DNA of 64,000 nt from Parvibaculum sp963696585 (GCA_963696585.1 CAVOKW010000023.1:28621-92620), one strand, 5' to 3'. Counted from the first letter of the stretch, positions 34,751-43,151 are shown. The notes: a model not told the origin generated them from the sequence alone. Program-made: numbers and translations.

Positions 34751-35735
34751 TCGCCGGGATGACGCGATCAGGCGGCCTGTGGCCATCCATGAAGGTCTTG
34801 ATATTGACGATGACCTTGCCGCCCATTTCGATGCGGCCTTCCATGGTGGCCGAGCTCATATGCGGCAGCAGCACGACATTGTCGAGCCCGACGAGACGCG
34901 GATTGACCTGCGGCTCCTGCTCAAAAACGTCGAGCCCGGCACCTGCAAGTTCCCCGGCTTCAAGAGCGCGGGCGAGTGCGTTTTCGTCGATAATCTCGCC
35001 ACGGGCCGTGTTGACGATATAGGCATCAGGCCGCATCAGCTTGAGTCGCCGCGCATTGAGCATGTGATAGGTCGCAGGCGTATGCGGGCAATTGACCGAG
35101 ACGATGTCGACCCTGGGCAACATGTCCTCAAGGCTTTCCCAATAGGTCGCGCCAAGTTCCTGCTCGATCACGGCATTGGCGCGCTTGCGATTGTGGTAAT
35201 GGATTTCCAGACCGAAGGCGCGGGCGCGCGTTGCCACGGCCTGCCCGATGCGTCCCATGCCAATGATGCCAAGTTTTTTGCCATGAATGCGGCGACCCAG
35301 CATCCATGTGGGCGACCAGCCCGGCCAATTGCCGTCATGGTCGCGCAGATAGCGAGCACCCTCGGCCAGTCGACGCGGCACGCCCAGAATGAGCGCCATG
35401 GTCATGTCGGCGGTATCTTCCGTCAGGACGCCCGGCGTGTTGGTGACTGTTATGCCGCGCTGGCGGGCGCTTTCGACATCGATATTGTCGATGCCGGTGC
35501 CAAATTGGGCGATGAGGCGCAGATTGGGCCCGGCCTGTGAGAGGAGGCGTGCGTCAATCCGGTCGGTGACCGTCGGAACCAGGACGCCTGCTTCCTTCAT
35601 GGCGGCGATCAGCTCCATGGGGGTCATGGCGTGATCGTCGGCATTCAGTCGCACATCAAACAACTCGCCCATTCGCGCCTCGATTGCCTCAGGCAATTTA
35701 CGGGTGACGATCACGAGGGGTTTTTTGCTGGTCAT
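34743..35735 (-). CDS. D-2-hydroxyacid dehydrogenase (glyoxylate reductase type)
   Basis: NAD(P)-dependent enzyme of 330 residues. The Rossmann loop is GIIGMGRIGQA. The catalytic Arg (NTARGEIIDE), Glu (LDVFEQEP) and His (LPHMSSAT) are all present. Length and the FGTGIDNIDV segment fit the glyoxylate/hydroxypyruvate reductase group, but substrate is not certain. It converges on the moeB-like gene with an 8-base overlap of the coding ends. Confidence 0.88.
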   Translation of the reverse strand: MTSKKPLVIVTRKLPEAIEARMGELFDVRLNADDHAMTPMELIAAMKEAGVLVPTVTDRIDARLLSQAGPNLRLIAQFGTGIDNIDVESARQRGITVTNTPGVLTEDTADMTMALILGVPRRLAEGARYLRDHDGNWPGWSPTWMLGRRIHGKKLGIIGMGRIGQAVATRARAFGLEIHYHNRKRANAVIEQELGATYWESLEDMLPRVDIVSVNCPHTPATYHMLNARRLKLMRPDAYIVNTARGEIIDENALARALEAGELAGAGLDVFEQEPQVNPRLVGLDNVVLLPHMSSATMEGRIEMGGKVIVNIKTFMDGHRPPDRVIPAIM

Positions 35736-35855
35736 GGGCTGCTCCGGATGTGTCCGGCGGCATGACCGGACTCCTGCCCCTCTTGTCTAGCAGAGGCTTT
35801 TGCCCGGCACAAAGTACGTTCTTCAAACAGGGTCCCCCAACATGACGGGGCGTGC

Positions 35856-35885
35856 TTGACCCGCCACATGCGGACTTGCCATATA
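35856..35885 (+). promoter_or_regulatory. Candidate promoter of the SH3 gene
   Basis: TTGACC (35856-35861) and CATATA (35880-35885) with an 18-base spacer; the expected start is near 35892, 12 bases before the ATG at 35904. Confidence 0.4.
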
Positions 35886-35903
35886 GGGCATATGGGCCCG
35901 AAC

Positions 35904-36494
35904 ATGACCAAGAGACCACGACAGGCGCCGGGAGGCATCACGGCTTATGGCTGGCGCGGGATGCGCGGGCTGATGCTGGCTTGCACCCTTGCCGGTCTTG
36001 CGGGGATGGCGGTTCCTGTGCTGCCGGTCCGGGCCGATGAAGGGGCAAATGAGGCTGTCGCCAGTGGATCGGGCCTGCCGGTTCCCCGATTCGTCAGCCT
36101 GAAATCGGGCAAGGTCAATCTGCGCCGGGGGCCGGGCACATCCTATCCGGTCGACTGGGTGTTTGAACGGCGCAAAATGCCCGTTGAGATCATTGCCGAA
36201 TCCGATCGCTGGCGCAAAATCCGTGACCGCGAGGGCGATGTCGGCTGGGTCTGGCATTCGATGCTGGATGGACGCCGCAGCGCGATTGTGGCCGGGGCGA
36301 CAGGTGACCCCCCGCGCGCCATCCGCGCCAAGGCGGATGAAACCGCGCCGATTGTTGCCTATGCAGAACCCGGCGTGATTGCCGAACTCAAGAAATGCGC
36401 CGGACCATGGTGCGAAGTGTCCGCCGATGGCTATGACGGCTACATGCCGCGCAACCAGATCTGGGGCACTTATCCGAGCGAGGATTTCAACTAG
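35904..36494 (+). CDS. Exported bacterial SH3-domain protein
   Basis: 196-residue protein with an N-terminal signal or anchor helix (about 20-45, LMLACTLAGLAGMAVPVLP) and two SH3b-like repeats. The first contains KVNLRRGPGTSYPVDWVF and the second AKADETAPIVAYAEPGVIAELKK, the typical layout of YgiM/DUF1058-type proteins. Probably periplasmic and involved with the cell wall. A longer in-frame start exists upstream. It meets the convergent DUF3501 gene, and the stops overlap by four bases. Confidence 0.8.
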   Translation: MTKRPRQAPGGITAYGWRGMRGLMLACTLAGLAGMAVPVLPVRADEGANEAVASGSGLPVPRFVSLKSGKVNLRRGPGTSYPVDWVFERRKMPVEIIAESDRWRKIRDREGDVGWVWHSMLDGRRSAIVAGATGDPPRAIRAKADETAPIVAYAEPGVIAELKKCAGPWCEVSADGYDGYMPRNQIWGTYPSEDFN

Positions 36495-37084
36495 GTGAAA
36501 TCGCGTGACAGGGCCTGACGCGACTCCTTCGGGATGACCGCCATGTGACCATAATGCTCATGCGTGAAGGCAATCATGGCAGGCACGGCGGGATCACGGA
36601 ACAAGGCGACCTGCTCAGGCGTAAACCTGAAATGCAGGAAATGCACCGAGGAGGTCTTGCCATCTTCCTTGGTGCGCTCGACATCGCCTTCCGGTTCGGC
36701 CTTGATGCGCTGGCCGCCCAGATCGATATGGATTTCATTTTCAACATGCGTCAGGCGGCGTAGTTCGCGATCCCGCAGCACGGGATCATTGATCTCGAAC
36801 ATGAGCGTGGCCACCAGTTCGCTGCCATTGGGGATGAGCGGGTTATAGGCGGCCAGCTCATCGGCTATCTGGTCTTCGCCGCCACGCTCGATATGCAGCA
36901 TTTCATGGATCTGCTGAAACATCGTGTCGTAGTTTTCAAAATAGAATGTGGCATAGGGGCCGACAGCGACACGGCGCGCCTTCTTCATTTGCGTGATCGC
37001 GGCGCGGCGCGCCTTGCGTTCAGCGGCATAGGTTTCATAGGGCAGGATGTCGCTGCGGGTGATAGTGAGTCGACGGGCGCACAT
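36491..37084 (-). CDS. DUF3501 family protein
   Basis: Soluble protein of 197 residues and unknown function. RRLTITRSDILPYETYAAERKARRA and FYFENYDTMFQQIHEMLHIE are diagnostic of DUF3501. Start ATG 37084 with GAGGAGA ten bases upstream. It is the last gene of an operon-like set rubrerythrin - Fe-S oxidoreductase - DUF3501. A repeat of about 100 bases separates it from the Fe-S gene. It has a Cys only at position 2 and a cluster of His residues near the C-terminus (FTHEHYGH), which could bind metal; this is speculation. Confidence 0.88.
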   Translation of the reverse strand: MCARRLTITRSDILPYETYAAERKARRAAITQMKKARRVAVGPYATFYFENYDTMFQQIHEMLHIERGGEDQIADELAAYNPLIPNGSELVATLMFEINDPVLRDRELRRLTHVENEIHIDLGGQRIKAEPEGDVERTKEDGKTSSVHFLHFRFTPEQVALFRDPAVPAMIAFTHEHYGHMAVIPKESRQALSRDFT

Positions 37085-37106
37085 AAACTGAAATCTCCTC
37101 ATTAGG

Positions 37107-37207
37107 TCATGCCCGGACTTGATCCGGGCATCCAGTGCCGCAAACACGATGCTGTCGGGCTCTGGATTGCCGGCCATCTTTTAGTCAAAAGCGGGCCCGG
37201 CAATGAC
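37107..37207. repeat. Dispersed palindromic repeat, copy 1
   Basis: Two imperfect hairpins: TGCCCGGA-CTTGA-TCCGGGCA (37110-37130) and ATTGCCGG...CCCGGCAAT, joined by spacer and ending AATGAC. This is the composition of the REP-like elements common in Hyphomicrobiales genomes. It fills the gap between the Fe-S gene and the DUF3501 gene. Copy 2 is at 47412. Confidence 0.6.
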
Positions 37208-37209
37208 AA

Positions 37210-38556
37210 TTAAACAATCAAGCCCCAGGCACGCGCCATGATCTCGATGGGGTGTTGAGCGATAGGCGCTTGCGCCTCGCCCAGCTCATTGATTTCCTGA
37301 ACGAGATGCTTGGCCGCGAGCGGGCAGTCTGACGTCACGTATTTGTTGCCGGTCTTGGCAACATTGCGGGCCGCAGGTTTGCCGACCTTCAAGGCGATAT
37401 CGAAGGTTTCCTTCATGACGCCGAAGGTTCCTCCGTGTCCGGAGCATCTTTCGACGATATCGACCTTGGTGCCGGGAATGAGCTTCATCATTTCAGCTGA
37501 TTTGGGGCCCATGTTCTGGGCGCGGGCATGACAGGCGAGATGGGCCGTGACGCCGCCCTCAACCGGTTGCAGACCCGGCGCCAGACCCTCTTTTTTGGCG
37601 ATATCGACCACATATTCATCAATGTCAAAGGTCGCATCGGCCAGACGGCGGACATTTTCATTGTCCGGCAGGATCAGCGGCCATTCGGTTTTGAACATCA
37701 GCCCGCATGAAGCTGTCAGCGCGATCACGTCATAGCCCTTGTCGATAAAGGCGACCATATCGGCCGACACTTTCACGGCTTGCGCCGCGACCTTCTCAAG
37801 ATTGCCCTGTTCGAGAAAAGGCATGCCACAACAGCCGGGATAGGCCACTTGTGTTTCAACGCCATTATGCGCGAGTACGAGGCGCGCGGCCTCACCCACG
37901 CCCGGATTGTTGTAGTTCACAAAACAGGTGGCAAAGAGCACGGCCTTGCGGCCCTTGGCGGGGGCGTCCTTGGCGCAGCCAAGGCCAGACTTGTCCTGCG
38001 CCTTGGCACGCATGGTGAAGGTCTGGCCATAAAACTTCGGCAGTTCGGCGCGCGCATCAATACCCGCAACGGATTCGAGCAAGGGTCGTGTCAGGCCATT
38101 GCCTTTGGCCGATCCCCAGTTGGCAAGCGCGGCCACGGGTGCGGCCAGCCTGCCATTGCGATCGGTCTGGGCGAGCTGGCCCGGCACAAGCGGAAATCCC
38201 TTCTGCCTTGCCTCGGCTGCACGGTAGCGCAGCATCAGATGCGGGAAATCGAGATTGAATTCATGCGGCGGCACGTAAGGACATTTTGTCATGTAGCACA
38301 TGTCGCAAAGCGTGCAGGCCTCAACGATCGGTCCAAAATCCTCGCTTTTGACGGTGTCGAGTTCTTCGGTCGGACTGGCGTCGATCAAGTCGAAGAGACG
38401 GGGAAAACTGTCGCAGAGATTGAAGCAGCGGCGGCAGCCATGGCAGATGTCGAAGATGCGGCGCATCTCGGCATCAAGCTTGTCCGTGTCATAGAAATCC
38501 GGGTTCTGCCAGTCGAGCGGGTGGCGCGTGGGCGCACCGGTGCTGCCTTCTTGCAT
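37210..38556 (-). CDS. Fe-S oxidoreductase, heterodisulfide reductase/GlpC-like
   Basis: Cytoplasmic electron-transfer protein of 448 residues. Two [4Fe-4S] ligand sets are visible: Cys38, 41, 44, 48 and Cys81, 84, 87, 92. Two CCG-type domains follow: FATCFVNYNNPG with YPGCCGMPF, and HLACHARAQNMG with RCSGHGG. The layout resembles HdrD/GlpC subunits, which pass electrons between clusters and a partner. It lies downstream of a rubrerythrin that lacks its own rubredoxin domain, so it may be the electron donor or acceptor for that protein. This is inference. Confidence 0.9.
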   Translation of the reverse strand: MQEGSTGAPTRHPLDWQNPDFYDTDKLDAEMRRIFDICHGCRRCFNLCDSFPRLFDLIDASPTEELDTVKSEDFGPIVEACTLCDMCYMTKCPYVPPHEFNLDFPHLMLRYRAAEARQKGFPLVPGQLAQTDRNGRLAAPVAALANWGSAKGNGLTRPLLESVAGIDARAELPKFYGQTFTMRAKAQDKSGLGCAKDAPAKGRKAVLFATCFVNYNNPGVGEAARLVLAHNGVETQVAYPGCCGMPFLEQGNLEKVAAQAVKVSADMVAFIDKGYDVIALTASCGLMFKTEWPLILPDNENVRRLADATFDIDEYVVDIAKKEGLAPGLQPVEGGVTAHLACHARAQNMGPKSAEMMKLIPGTKVDIVERCSGHGGTFGVMKETFDIALKVGKPAARNVAKTGNKYVTSDCPLAAKHLVQEINELGEAQAPIAQHPIEIMARAWGLIV

Positions 38557-38623
38557 CTCTTGACCTTTGCGTGGTGGCGCGTGACGGCGGCGGCTCCCTG
38601 AGAGGCTTAAGCCGCGAAGAAAT

Positions 38624-38648
38624 GGCCGGGAGCGACAGGCCCCCGGCC
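38624..38648 (-). terminator. Hairpin after the rubrerythrin gene
   Basis: GGCCGGG (38624-38630) pairs with CCCGGCC (38642-38648) across 11 bases. On the minus strand it is followed by ATTTCTT, a weak T-tract. It could partly end rubrerythrin transcription and let some continue into the Fe-S gene. Confidence 0.4.
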
Positions 38649-38655
38649 AGGATCT

Positions 38656-39078
38656 TTAACCGTTGAGGTTGTCGAGTGCCTTTTGGAAACGACCCGCATG
38701 GCTTTTTTCGGCCTTGGCGAGTGTTTCAAACCAGTCGGCGATTTCGTCGAAGCCTTCTTCGCGCGCGGTGCGCGCCATGCCCGGATACATGTCGGTGTAT
38801 TCGTGGGTTTCGCCCGCAATCGACGCCTTGAGGTTCAGATCGGTCGAGCCAATGGGCTCACCCGTGGCCGGATCGCCAACTTCTTCAAGAAACTCAAGAT
38901 GACCATGGGCATGGCCGGTTTCGCCTTCAGCGGTTGAACGGAAGACGGCGGCAACATCGTTGTAGCCTTCAACGTCTGCCTTCTGGGCGAAATAGAGGTA
39001 ACGGCGATTGGCCTGGCTTTCGCCGGCGAAAGCGTCTTTCAGATTATCCACGGTCTTGGAGCCAGCGAGATTTGGCAT
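38656..39078 (-). CDS. Rubrerythrin without rubredoxin domain
   Basis: Ferritin-like diiron protein of 140 residues. Likely ligands are Glu20, Glu53 and His56 (EGETGHAH), Glu90/Glu93 (ETHEY) and Glu124/His127 (AEKSH). The family's C-terminal rubredoxin domain is absent: the protein ends DNLNG with no cysteine at all. Rubrerythrins reduce hydrogen peroxide using external electrons, so a separate donor is needed. The Fe-S protein 100 bases downstream is a candidate. An Irr-type box lies upstream. Confidence 0.92.
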   Translation of the reverse strand: MPNLAGSKTVDNLKDAFAGESQANRRYLYFAQKADVEGYNDVAAVFRSTAEGETGHAHGHLEFLEEVGDPATGEPIGSTDLNLKASIAGETHEYTDMYPGMARTAREEGFDEIADWFETLAKAEKSHAGRFQKALDNLNG

Positions 39079-39147
39079 GTCTTGATCCTCACCTGATTAT
39101 GCCTGCCACCGAGCCTGTGGCGGGGGCTGTTAACTCTGTTCATAGCG

Positions 39148-39168
39148 GCGATGGCCGGGGGCCATCGC
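39148..39168 (-). other. Leader hairpin of the rubrerythrin mRNA
   Basis: GCGATGGCC (39148-39156) and GGCCATCGC (39160-39168) form a perfect 9-bp stem with a 3-base loop, located between the predicted transcription start (about 39178) and the ATG at 39078. No T-tract follows. It may protect the mRNA or affect translation. Confidence 0.5.
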
Positions 39169-39184
39169 GTCATGTGATGCGCGG

Positions 39185-39234
39185 AATCTAGGCTGCAAAA
39201 GGGGTGTGGGTCAATAGTTTAGAGCAGTTCTAAA
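39185..39234 (-). promoter_or_regulatory. Rubrerythrin promoter and Irr-type box
   Basis: Minus-strand TTGACC (39209-39214) and TAGATT (39185-39190) are 18 bases apart. Immediately upstream of the -35, TTTAGAgcagtTCTAAA (39218-39234) matches the Irr/ICE consensus TTTAGAAnnnTTCTAAA at all but one position and is a perfect inverted repeat of its 6-base arms. The irr gene ends 45 bases away. Confidence 0.6.
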
Positions 39235-39278
39235 GTTAAGAACGACTCGCGATTTGCCACGGCGCGGCGCCTGGCGGC

Positions 39279-39704
39279 TCAGCTGCGCTGCCGCGCCTGC
39301 AGACGGACAATGACATCCACACGGGCGATGTCGGTGCCGTGGGGCGCCTGGGGCAGATTGGCAATGGTGATTTCCTCGCCGGCAATATCCATCAGCGCGC
39401 CATCGGCCTCGATGAAGAAGTGATGGTGATCGTCGATATTGGTATCGAAATAGGTGCGGGCGGAATCAACCACGACTTCGCGCAGCAGCTTGGCCTGGGT
39501 GAATTGATGCAGCGTATTGTAAACCGTCGCCAAGGAGACGCTGACACCGGCTTTCTGGGCTTCTTCATGCAGGGCTTCGGCCGTGACATGTCGGTCGCCG
39601 CCATCAAACAGCAACCTGCCAAGTGCCAGGCGCTGCCGCGTCGGACGCAAACCGGCCTCCCGGAGGCGGGTCAAGGTCTGGGCGAAGGGCCGATCCTGTG
39701 TCAT
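39279..39704 (-). CDS. irr: Iron response regulator Irr
   Basis: Fur-superfamily transcription factor of 141 residues that controls genes by haem/iron status in Hyphomicrobiales. The winged helix includes GLRPTRQRLALGRLLF and SLATVYNTLHQF. The HHH motif His93-95 (DDHHHFF), a haem-binding site of Irr, is present. The N-terminal haem regulatory Cys-Pro of Bradyrhizobium Irr is absent, as in Rhizobium. It is divergent from fabA-fabB-fabI, a conserved arrangement. A 7-1-7 palindrome lies 49 bases upstream of its start. Confidence 0.94.
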   Translation of the reverse strand: MTQDRPFAQTLTRLREAGLRPTRQRLALGRLLFDGGDRHVTAEALHEEAQKAGVSVSLATVYNTLHQFTQAKLLREVVVDSARTYFDTNIDDHHHFFIEADGALMDIAGEEITIANLPQAPHGTDIARVDVIVRLQARQRS

Positions 39705-40005
39705 TTCACATCCTCTGCCAAATTCCCCTCTTAATCCGGGGAAGGCTTCAGTTTGTAATCATTACAATTTGGAAGATGTAGTCTGCGTCATTGATTTGTC
39801 AAGTCTGCGGTCGATTTGTCATGAGCGGAGAGAATGAGGCGCTGCAAGGGTTTGCGCGGAACCGCCGTTATGTTACCAACGCGCGCAGGAAATATGGTGA
39901 AGCGGGATTTCGTCGCTTCCAGGGTTTAGACTGAGGCTTGAGGCCGCTCTCAAGGGCGGTGAAACCGCCGCCGGGCGGCGGGGCCAGCAAATTGAGCGGA
40001 CGGGC
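39705..40005. promoter_or_regulatory. irr-fabA divergent intergenic region
   Basis: 301 bases with no gene. It holds the 7-1-7 palindrome at 39753-39767 and a direct repeat of GATTTGTCA at 39793-39801 and 39813-39821 (20-base period). Promoters for irr and fabA must lie here; I could not place either with confidence. Confidence 0.6.
39753..39767. promoter_or_regulatory. Fur-family 7-1-7 palindrome at the irr promoter
   Basis: TTGTAAT-C-ATTACAA is a perfect 7-1-7 inverted repeat, the geometry of Fur, PerR and Mur sites. It lies 49-63 bases upstream of the irr start, where a Fur-family protein, or Irr itself, could control transcription. Confidence 0.5.
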
Positions 40006-40524
40006 ATGGCAAACCAGAAGTCGAGTTATTCCTTCGAGGATCTCCTTGAATGCAGCCATGGCCGCATGTTCGGGCCTGGCAATGCGCAATTGCCCCTGCC
40101 GCCGATGCTGATGATCGACCGGATTCTCGAAATCTCGGACAAGGGTGGCGCGCACGACAAGGGTCTGATCCGCGCCGAATATGACATCACGCCAGATCGC
40201 TGGTTCTTCCCCTGCCATTTCGAAGGCGATCCGATCATGCCGGGTTGTCTGGGTCTTGATGGCGCCTGGCAGCTTCTCGGTTTTTTCCTCGGCTGGATTG
40301 GCGGACAGGGCAAGGGCCGCGCGCTTGGCGTGGGCGAAGTGAAGTTTTCGGCGATGGTCACGCCCGCGAATAAAAAGATCGAATACAACATCCAGCTCAA
40401 GCGCGTGATCAACCGCCGACTGGTGCTGGGTGTTGCCGATTGCACCATTCTGGCCGATGGTGAACTCGCTTATACGATCTCGGATATGCGCGTCGGACTG
40501 CAGACCGAAAATCAGTCCGCCTGA
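40006..40524 (+). CDS. fabA: 3-hydroxydecanoyl-ACP dehydratase/isomerase
   Basis: Bifunctional enzyme of 172 residues that makes the cis-3-decenoyl-ACP branch point of unsaturated fatty acid synthesis. The hot-dog-fold active site is FFPCHFEGDPIMPGCLGLD, with His71 and Asp85. Length matches E. coli FabA. Followed by fabB and fabI on the same strand, so the cluster makes and extends unsaturated acyl chains. Confidence 0.96.
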   Translation: MANQKSSYSFEDLLECSHGRMFGPGNAQLPLPPMLMIDRILEISDKGGAHDKGLIRAEYDITPDRWFFPCHFEGDPIMPGCLGLDGAWQLLGFFLGWIGGQGKGRALGVGEVKFSAMVTPANKKIEYNIQLKRVINRRLVLGVADCTILADGELAYTISDMRVGLQTENQSA

Positions 40525-40619
40525 CAAGGTCGCGACACGCGCCCCAATTTCGACCCAATGAGCAAGACAATAAGACGCAAGCAAGCGTTCAGTCACTAAC
40601 CGGAAACAGAGAGGCTGCC

Positions 40620-41846
40620 ATGAGGCGAGTCGTCGTCACGGGCATGGGGATTGTCTCCAGCATCGGCAATAACGCTCAAGAAGTGCTCGCAAGCCTTCGT
40701 GAGGGGCGCTCAGGCATTGTCAAATCGGATGTCTATGCCGAAATGGGCTTTCGCAGCCAGGTGCATGGCAGTCTGAAAATTGATCTTGATCAGGCCGTGG
40801 ACCGTCGCGCCCGCCGCTTTATGGGCGATGGCGCAGCCTATGCCTGTGTTGCCATGGAGCAGGCGATCAGCGATGCCGGGCTTGAACCGCATGATGTCAG
40901 CAATCCGCGCACCGGCCTCATTGTCGGTTCGGGGGGCCCCTCCACAAAGGCGATCGTGGCCGCTGCCGACATGGCGCGCACCGAACCTGTGAAGGGCCCC
41001 AAGCGGGTTGGCCCCTTCGCGGTGCCCAAGGCGATGTCGTCCACCTGCTCGGCCAATCTCTCGACCTGGTTCAAGACCAAGGGCGTCAATTATTCAATCA
41101 GCTCGGCCTGCTCGACATCGGCCAATTGCATCGGCAATGCGGCGGAGATGATCCAGTGGGGCAAGCAGGATGTGATGTTTGCCGGTGGCGGCGAAGAACT
41201 TGACTGGACGCTCTCGGTTCTCTTCGACGCCATGGGCGCAATGTCGTCCAAGCGCAACGATATGCCGGAGAAAGCCAGCCGCGCCTATGACAAGGATCGC
41301 GATGGTTTTGTCATCTCGGGTGGTGGCGGCATTCTCGTGCTCGAAGAACTCGACCATGCCAGGGCGCGCGGCGCAAAGATTTATGCCGAACTTGTCGGCT
41401 ATGGGGCCTCGGCTGACGGCGCAGACATGGTTGCCCCCACGGGCGAGGGCGCTGAACGCTGCATGCGTATGGCGATTGCAAATCTCAAGGGGCCGGTGGA
41501 TTACATCAACCCACATGCGACATCGACACCGGTTGGCGACATTCCCGAAATCAAGGCGATCCGCAATGTCTTCGGCGCCAACATGCCGCCGATCAGCGCG
41601 ACAAAATCGCTGACCGGTCATGCGCAAGGTGCTGCCGGCGTGCATGAAGCCATTTACACGCTGCTCATGATGCAGAGCGGCTTCATTGCGGCGAGCGCCA
41701 ATATTGATGAGCTCGATCCGGAAATTGCCGACGCCAATATCGTGCGCCAGCGCATCGACGGGGCCGATATCAATATCGCGATTTCCAACAGTTTCGGCTT
41801 TGGTGGCACAAACGCCACTCTGGCTTTCCAGCGTTTTAACGGCTGA
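40620..41846 (+). CDS. fabB: 3-oxoacyl-ACP synthase I
   Basis: Condensing enzyme of 408 residues that elongates the FabA product. The nucleophile is Cys164 in SSACSTSANC; the catalytic His residues are in NPHATSTPVGD and SLTGHAQGAAG. The last residues NSFGFGGTNATLAF are typical of KAS I/II; linkage to fabA supports KAS I. Probably translated from the fabA transcript, with 95 bases between the genes. Confidence 0.95.
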   Translation: MRRVVVTGMGIVSSIGNNAQEVLASLREGRSGIVKSDVYAEMGFRSQVHGSLKIDLDQAVDRRARRFMGDGAAYACVAMEQAISDAGLEPHDVSNPRTGLIVGSGGPSTKAIVAAADMARTEPVKGPKRVGPFAVPKAMSSTCSANLSTWFKTKGVNYSISSACSTSANCIGNAAEMIQWGKQDVMFAGGGEELDWTLSVLFDAMGAMSSKRNDMPEKASRAYDKDRDGFVISGGGGILVLEELDHARARGAKIYAELVGYGASADGADMVAPTGEGAERCMRMAIANLKGPVDYINPHATSTPVGDIPEIKAIRNVFGANMPPISATKSLTGHAQGAAGVHEAIYTLLMMQSGFIAASANIDELDPEIADANIVRQRIDGADINIAISNSFGFGGTNATLAFQRFNG

Positions 41847-41897
41847 GCCTTACAATCGGCCACGAGACTTAAACCATCACACGGGTCACATAGCAGA

Positions 41898-42764
41898 ATG
41901 CACGGATCTGATCAGCACACCGCGCACCGGGGACTGGTGCTTAACGGGCCCCTGATGAAGGGGCGTCGCGGCCTCATCATGGGCGTTGCCAATGATCACT
42001 CCATTGCCTGGGGTATCGCGCAGGCGCTTGCGCTGCATGGGGCTGACATGGCCTTCACCTATCAGGGTGAAGCCTTTGGCAAGCGTGTGAAGCCGCTTGC
42101 TGAAAGTGTCGGTTCAACTCATCTCCTGCCCTGCGATGTGACAGACAGCCAGAGCATGGACACGGTTTTCCGCACCCTCAAGGAAGACTGGGGTTCGCTC
42201 GACTTCGTCGTTCATGCCATCGCCTATTCCGACAAAAACGAGCTCAAGGGCCGCTATGCCGATACAACGCGTGAAAACTTTCTGCGCTCGATGGATATTT
42301 CCTGCTTCTCTTTCGTTGAAGTGGCGCGTCGGGCCGCCGAAATGATGCCGAATGGCGGCGCGCTCGTGACGCTGACCTATGAAGGCGCGCGGCGCGTCAT
42401 GCCAAACTACAATGTGATGGGCGTGGCGAAAGCGGCACTTGAGGCCAGTGTGCGTTATCTGGCGTCTGATCTTGGCCGCGACGGCATTCGCGTCAATGCG
42501 ATCTCGGCGGGCCCGATGCGGACATTGGCAGGTTCCGCGATCGGCGATGCCCGCTTCGTACACAAGTGGAACAAGACGCATTCGGCGCTGAAAGAGACAA
42601 TCGAACTCGAACATGTCGGCGGGGCGGGGCTTTATCTGCTCTCCGATCTCTCGGCGCGGGTGACGGGCGAAATCCATTATGTGGATAGCGGCTATAACAT
42701 CATCGGCCTGCCGCGCGCCGAAGAGATGAAGTCGAGCGATCTCGACAACGGAAACGGCGGCTGA
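41898..42764 (+). CDS. fabI: Enoyl-ACP reductase, NADH-dependent
   Basis: Final reductase of fatty acid elongation, 288 residues. It has GLIMGVANDHSIAWGIA at the cofactor site and the catalytic Tyr161, Tyr171 and Lys178, spaced as in E. coli FabI (146, 156, 163). The triclosan-site residues appear to be in place. The ATG at 41898 gives a 20-residue extension; ATG 41955 (MKGRRGL) is an alternative. Confidence 0.95.
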   Translation: MHGSDQHTAHRGLVLNGPLMKGRRGLIMGVANDHSIAWGIAQALALHGADMAFTYQGEAFGKRVKPLAESVGSTHLLPCDVTDSQSMDTVFRTLKEDWGSLDFVVHAIAYSDKNELKGRYADTTRENFLRSMDISCFSFVEVARRAAEMMPNGGALVTLTYEGARRVMPNYNVMGVAKAALEASVRYLASDLGRDGIRVNAISAGPMRTLAGSAIGDARFVHKWNKTHSALKETIELEHVGGAGLYLLSDLSARVTGEIHYVDSGYNIIGLPRAEEMKSSDLDNGNGG

Positions 42765-42791
42765 CCTTCACCTGACCGGAGGCCCCTTGCC

Positions 42792-43151
42792 ATGCTGACC
42801 GGCATCGACCATGTGCAGATCGCCATCCCCGCCGGGAGCGAGGACGAGGCCCAGCATTTCTATGTCGGCGTGCTCGGTTTCGCCGAAGTGCCGAAGCCGC
42901 CGGCGCAGGCGGCACGCGGCGGATGCTGGTTCGAACGCGGGCCGCTCAAGCTTCATCTCGGCGTCGACAAGGATTTTCATCCCGCCACCAAGGCGCATGT
43001 CGCCTTCCTGACCGACGATCTTCAGGGCCTTGCGACGCGCGCCCGCGACGCCGGATACAGGCTCGCGGAAGATGTGCCGGTCGAGGGCTACGACCGCATC
43101 TTCGTCTTCGATCCTTTCGGCAACCGCATCGAACTGATGCAGCGGAAATGA
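42792..43151 (+). CDS. VOC-family glyoxalase-like protein
   Basis: Vicinal oxygen chelate protein of 119 residues. The start MLTGIDHVQIAIPAG carries a likely His metal ligand, followed by FYVGVLGF, and the C-terminal FVFDPFGNRIELMQ carries the Glu ligand. Such proteins act as isomerases, dioxygenases or resistance binders; substrate unknown. It starts 27 bases after fabI and ends at a terminator shared with pnp on the other strand. Confidence 0.85.
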   Translation: MLTGIDHVQIAIPAGSEDEAQHFYVGVLGFAEVPKPPAQAARGGCWFERGPLKLHLGVDKDFHPATKAHVAFLTDDLQGLATRARDAGYRLAEDVPVEGYDRIFVFDPFGNRIELMQRK

